The notes beneath the pieces were generated by a model. It was not told where the DNA came from and did not search any database. It was given only the letters and a program-made list of their open reading frames with translations. DNA of 5,878 bases, taken from contig JACDGQ010000220.1 in assembly GCA_013821615.1 (NCBI GenBank), positions 1 through 5,878 on the forward strand, in the 5' to 3' direction. Every line of letters starts with the position of its first letter. Positions within the stretch are counted from its first letter, which is position 1. A program made the position numbers and the translations under genes. This document shows positions 5,761-5,878 of the stretch, piece by piece. This DNA comes from Planctomycetota bacterium (GTDB lineage Bacteria > Planctomycetota > UBA11346).

Positions 5761-5878
5761 CTACGGGCGGGTGGGGCCGTGCGCCACCAGGGCGGTGAGC
5801 AGCTCGCGGGCGCGCACCATCGGCTCGTCGCGCGCCGCCATCAGCTCGGGCGGCAGCGGCTTGCCGGCGGCCACCAGC
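5761..5878 (-). CDS. 3' end of an unidentified gene entering from the right edge (partial)
   Basis: The minus strand is open from the window edge to a TAG at 5763-5761. The 38 residues include KPLPPELMAARDEPMVRARE and end in HGPTRP, a protein-like amphipathic helical C-terminus with strongly GC-biased third positions. The family is not recognisable from so short a piece. It is too short to appear as a complete open frame, but its stop lies 21 bp before the start of the small membrane protein, the normal spacing for a shared transcript. Confidence 0.6.
   Translation of the reverse strand, partial: LVAAGKPLPPELMAARDEPMVRARELLTALVAHGPTRP

Overview
The window is strongly GC-rich, densely coding DNA from a Gram-negative bacterium. 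The Gram-negative assignment rests on an outer-membrane beta-barrel protein ending in phenylalanine, Sec-type signal peptides and Shine-Dalgarno sites of the GGAG/AGAGG type. A high-GC proteobacterium or a member of the Verrucomicrobiota would both fit; the sequence alone does not settle which. There are no rRNA or tRNA genes, CRISPR arrays or transposase genes.

Layout, left to right. A minus-strand gene appears to start at 29 and run off the left edge. Divergent from it are two plus-strand genes: an alpha/beta hydrolase (132-836, GTG start, no signal peptide visible) and a secreted clan GH-A-like glycoside hydrolase (986-2407). A 67-bp convergent gap with a stem-loop (2430-2447) separates these from a minus-strand pair: an outer-membrane porin-like barrel (4119 to 2920), followed 28 bp later by a small periplasmic PstS-like binding protein (2891 to 2475). 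This pair has a good promoter candidate upstream. Next on the minus strand are a TPR-like helical protein (5058 to 4240), a 180-bp gap holding a long inverted repeat (5106-5231), a small multi-pass membrane protein (5739 to 5239), and the C-terminal end of another gene that enters from the right edge (5878 to 5761).

How the parts may work together (inference). The two plus-strand enzymes could form a small carbohydrate or ester degradation unit. The porin and binding protein look like one transcription unit placing one product in the outer membrane and one in the periplasm, suggesting capture or sensing of a small anion or other solute. The right-edge gene and the membrane protein, 21 bp apart, are probably cotranscribed.

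The least explained DNA is the inverted repeat between the TPR-like gene and the membrane-protein gene. Shorter look-alike pieces lie in the convergent gap and just upstream of the left-edge gene. I see no clear sign of a wholly new multi-gene system. The best leads are this repeat, the missing 5' end of the hydrolase, and the unassigned secreted glycoside hydrolase.
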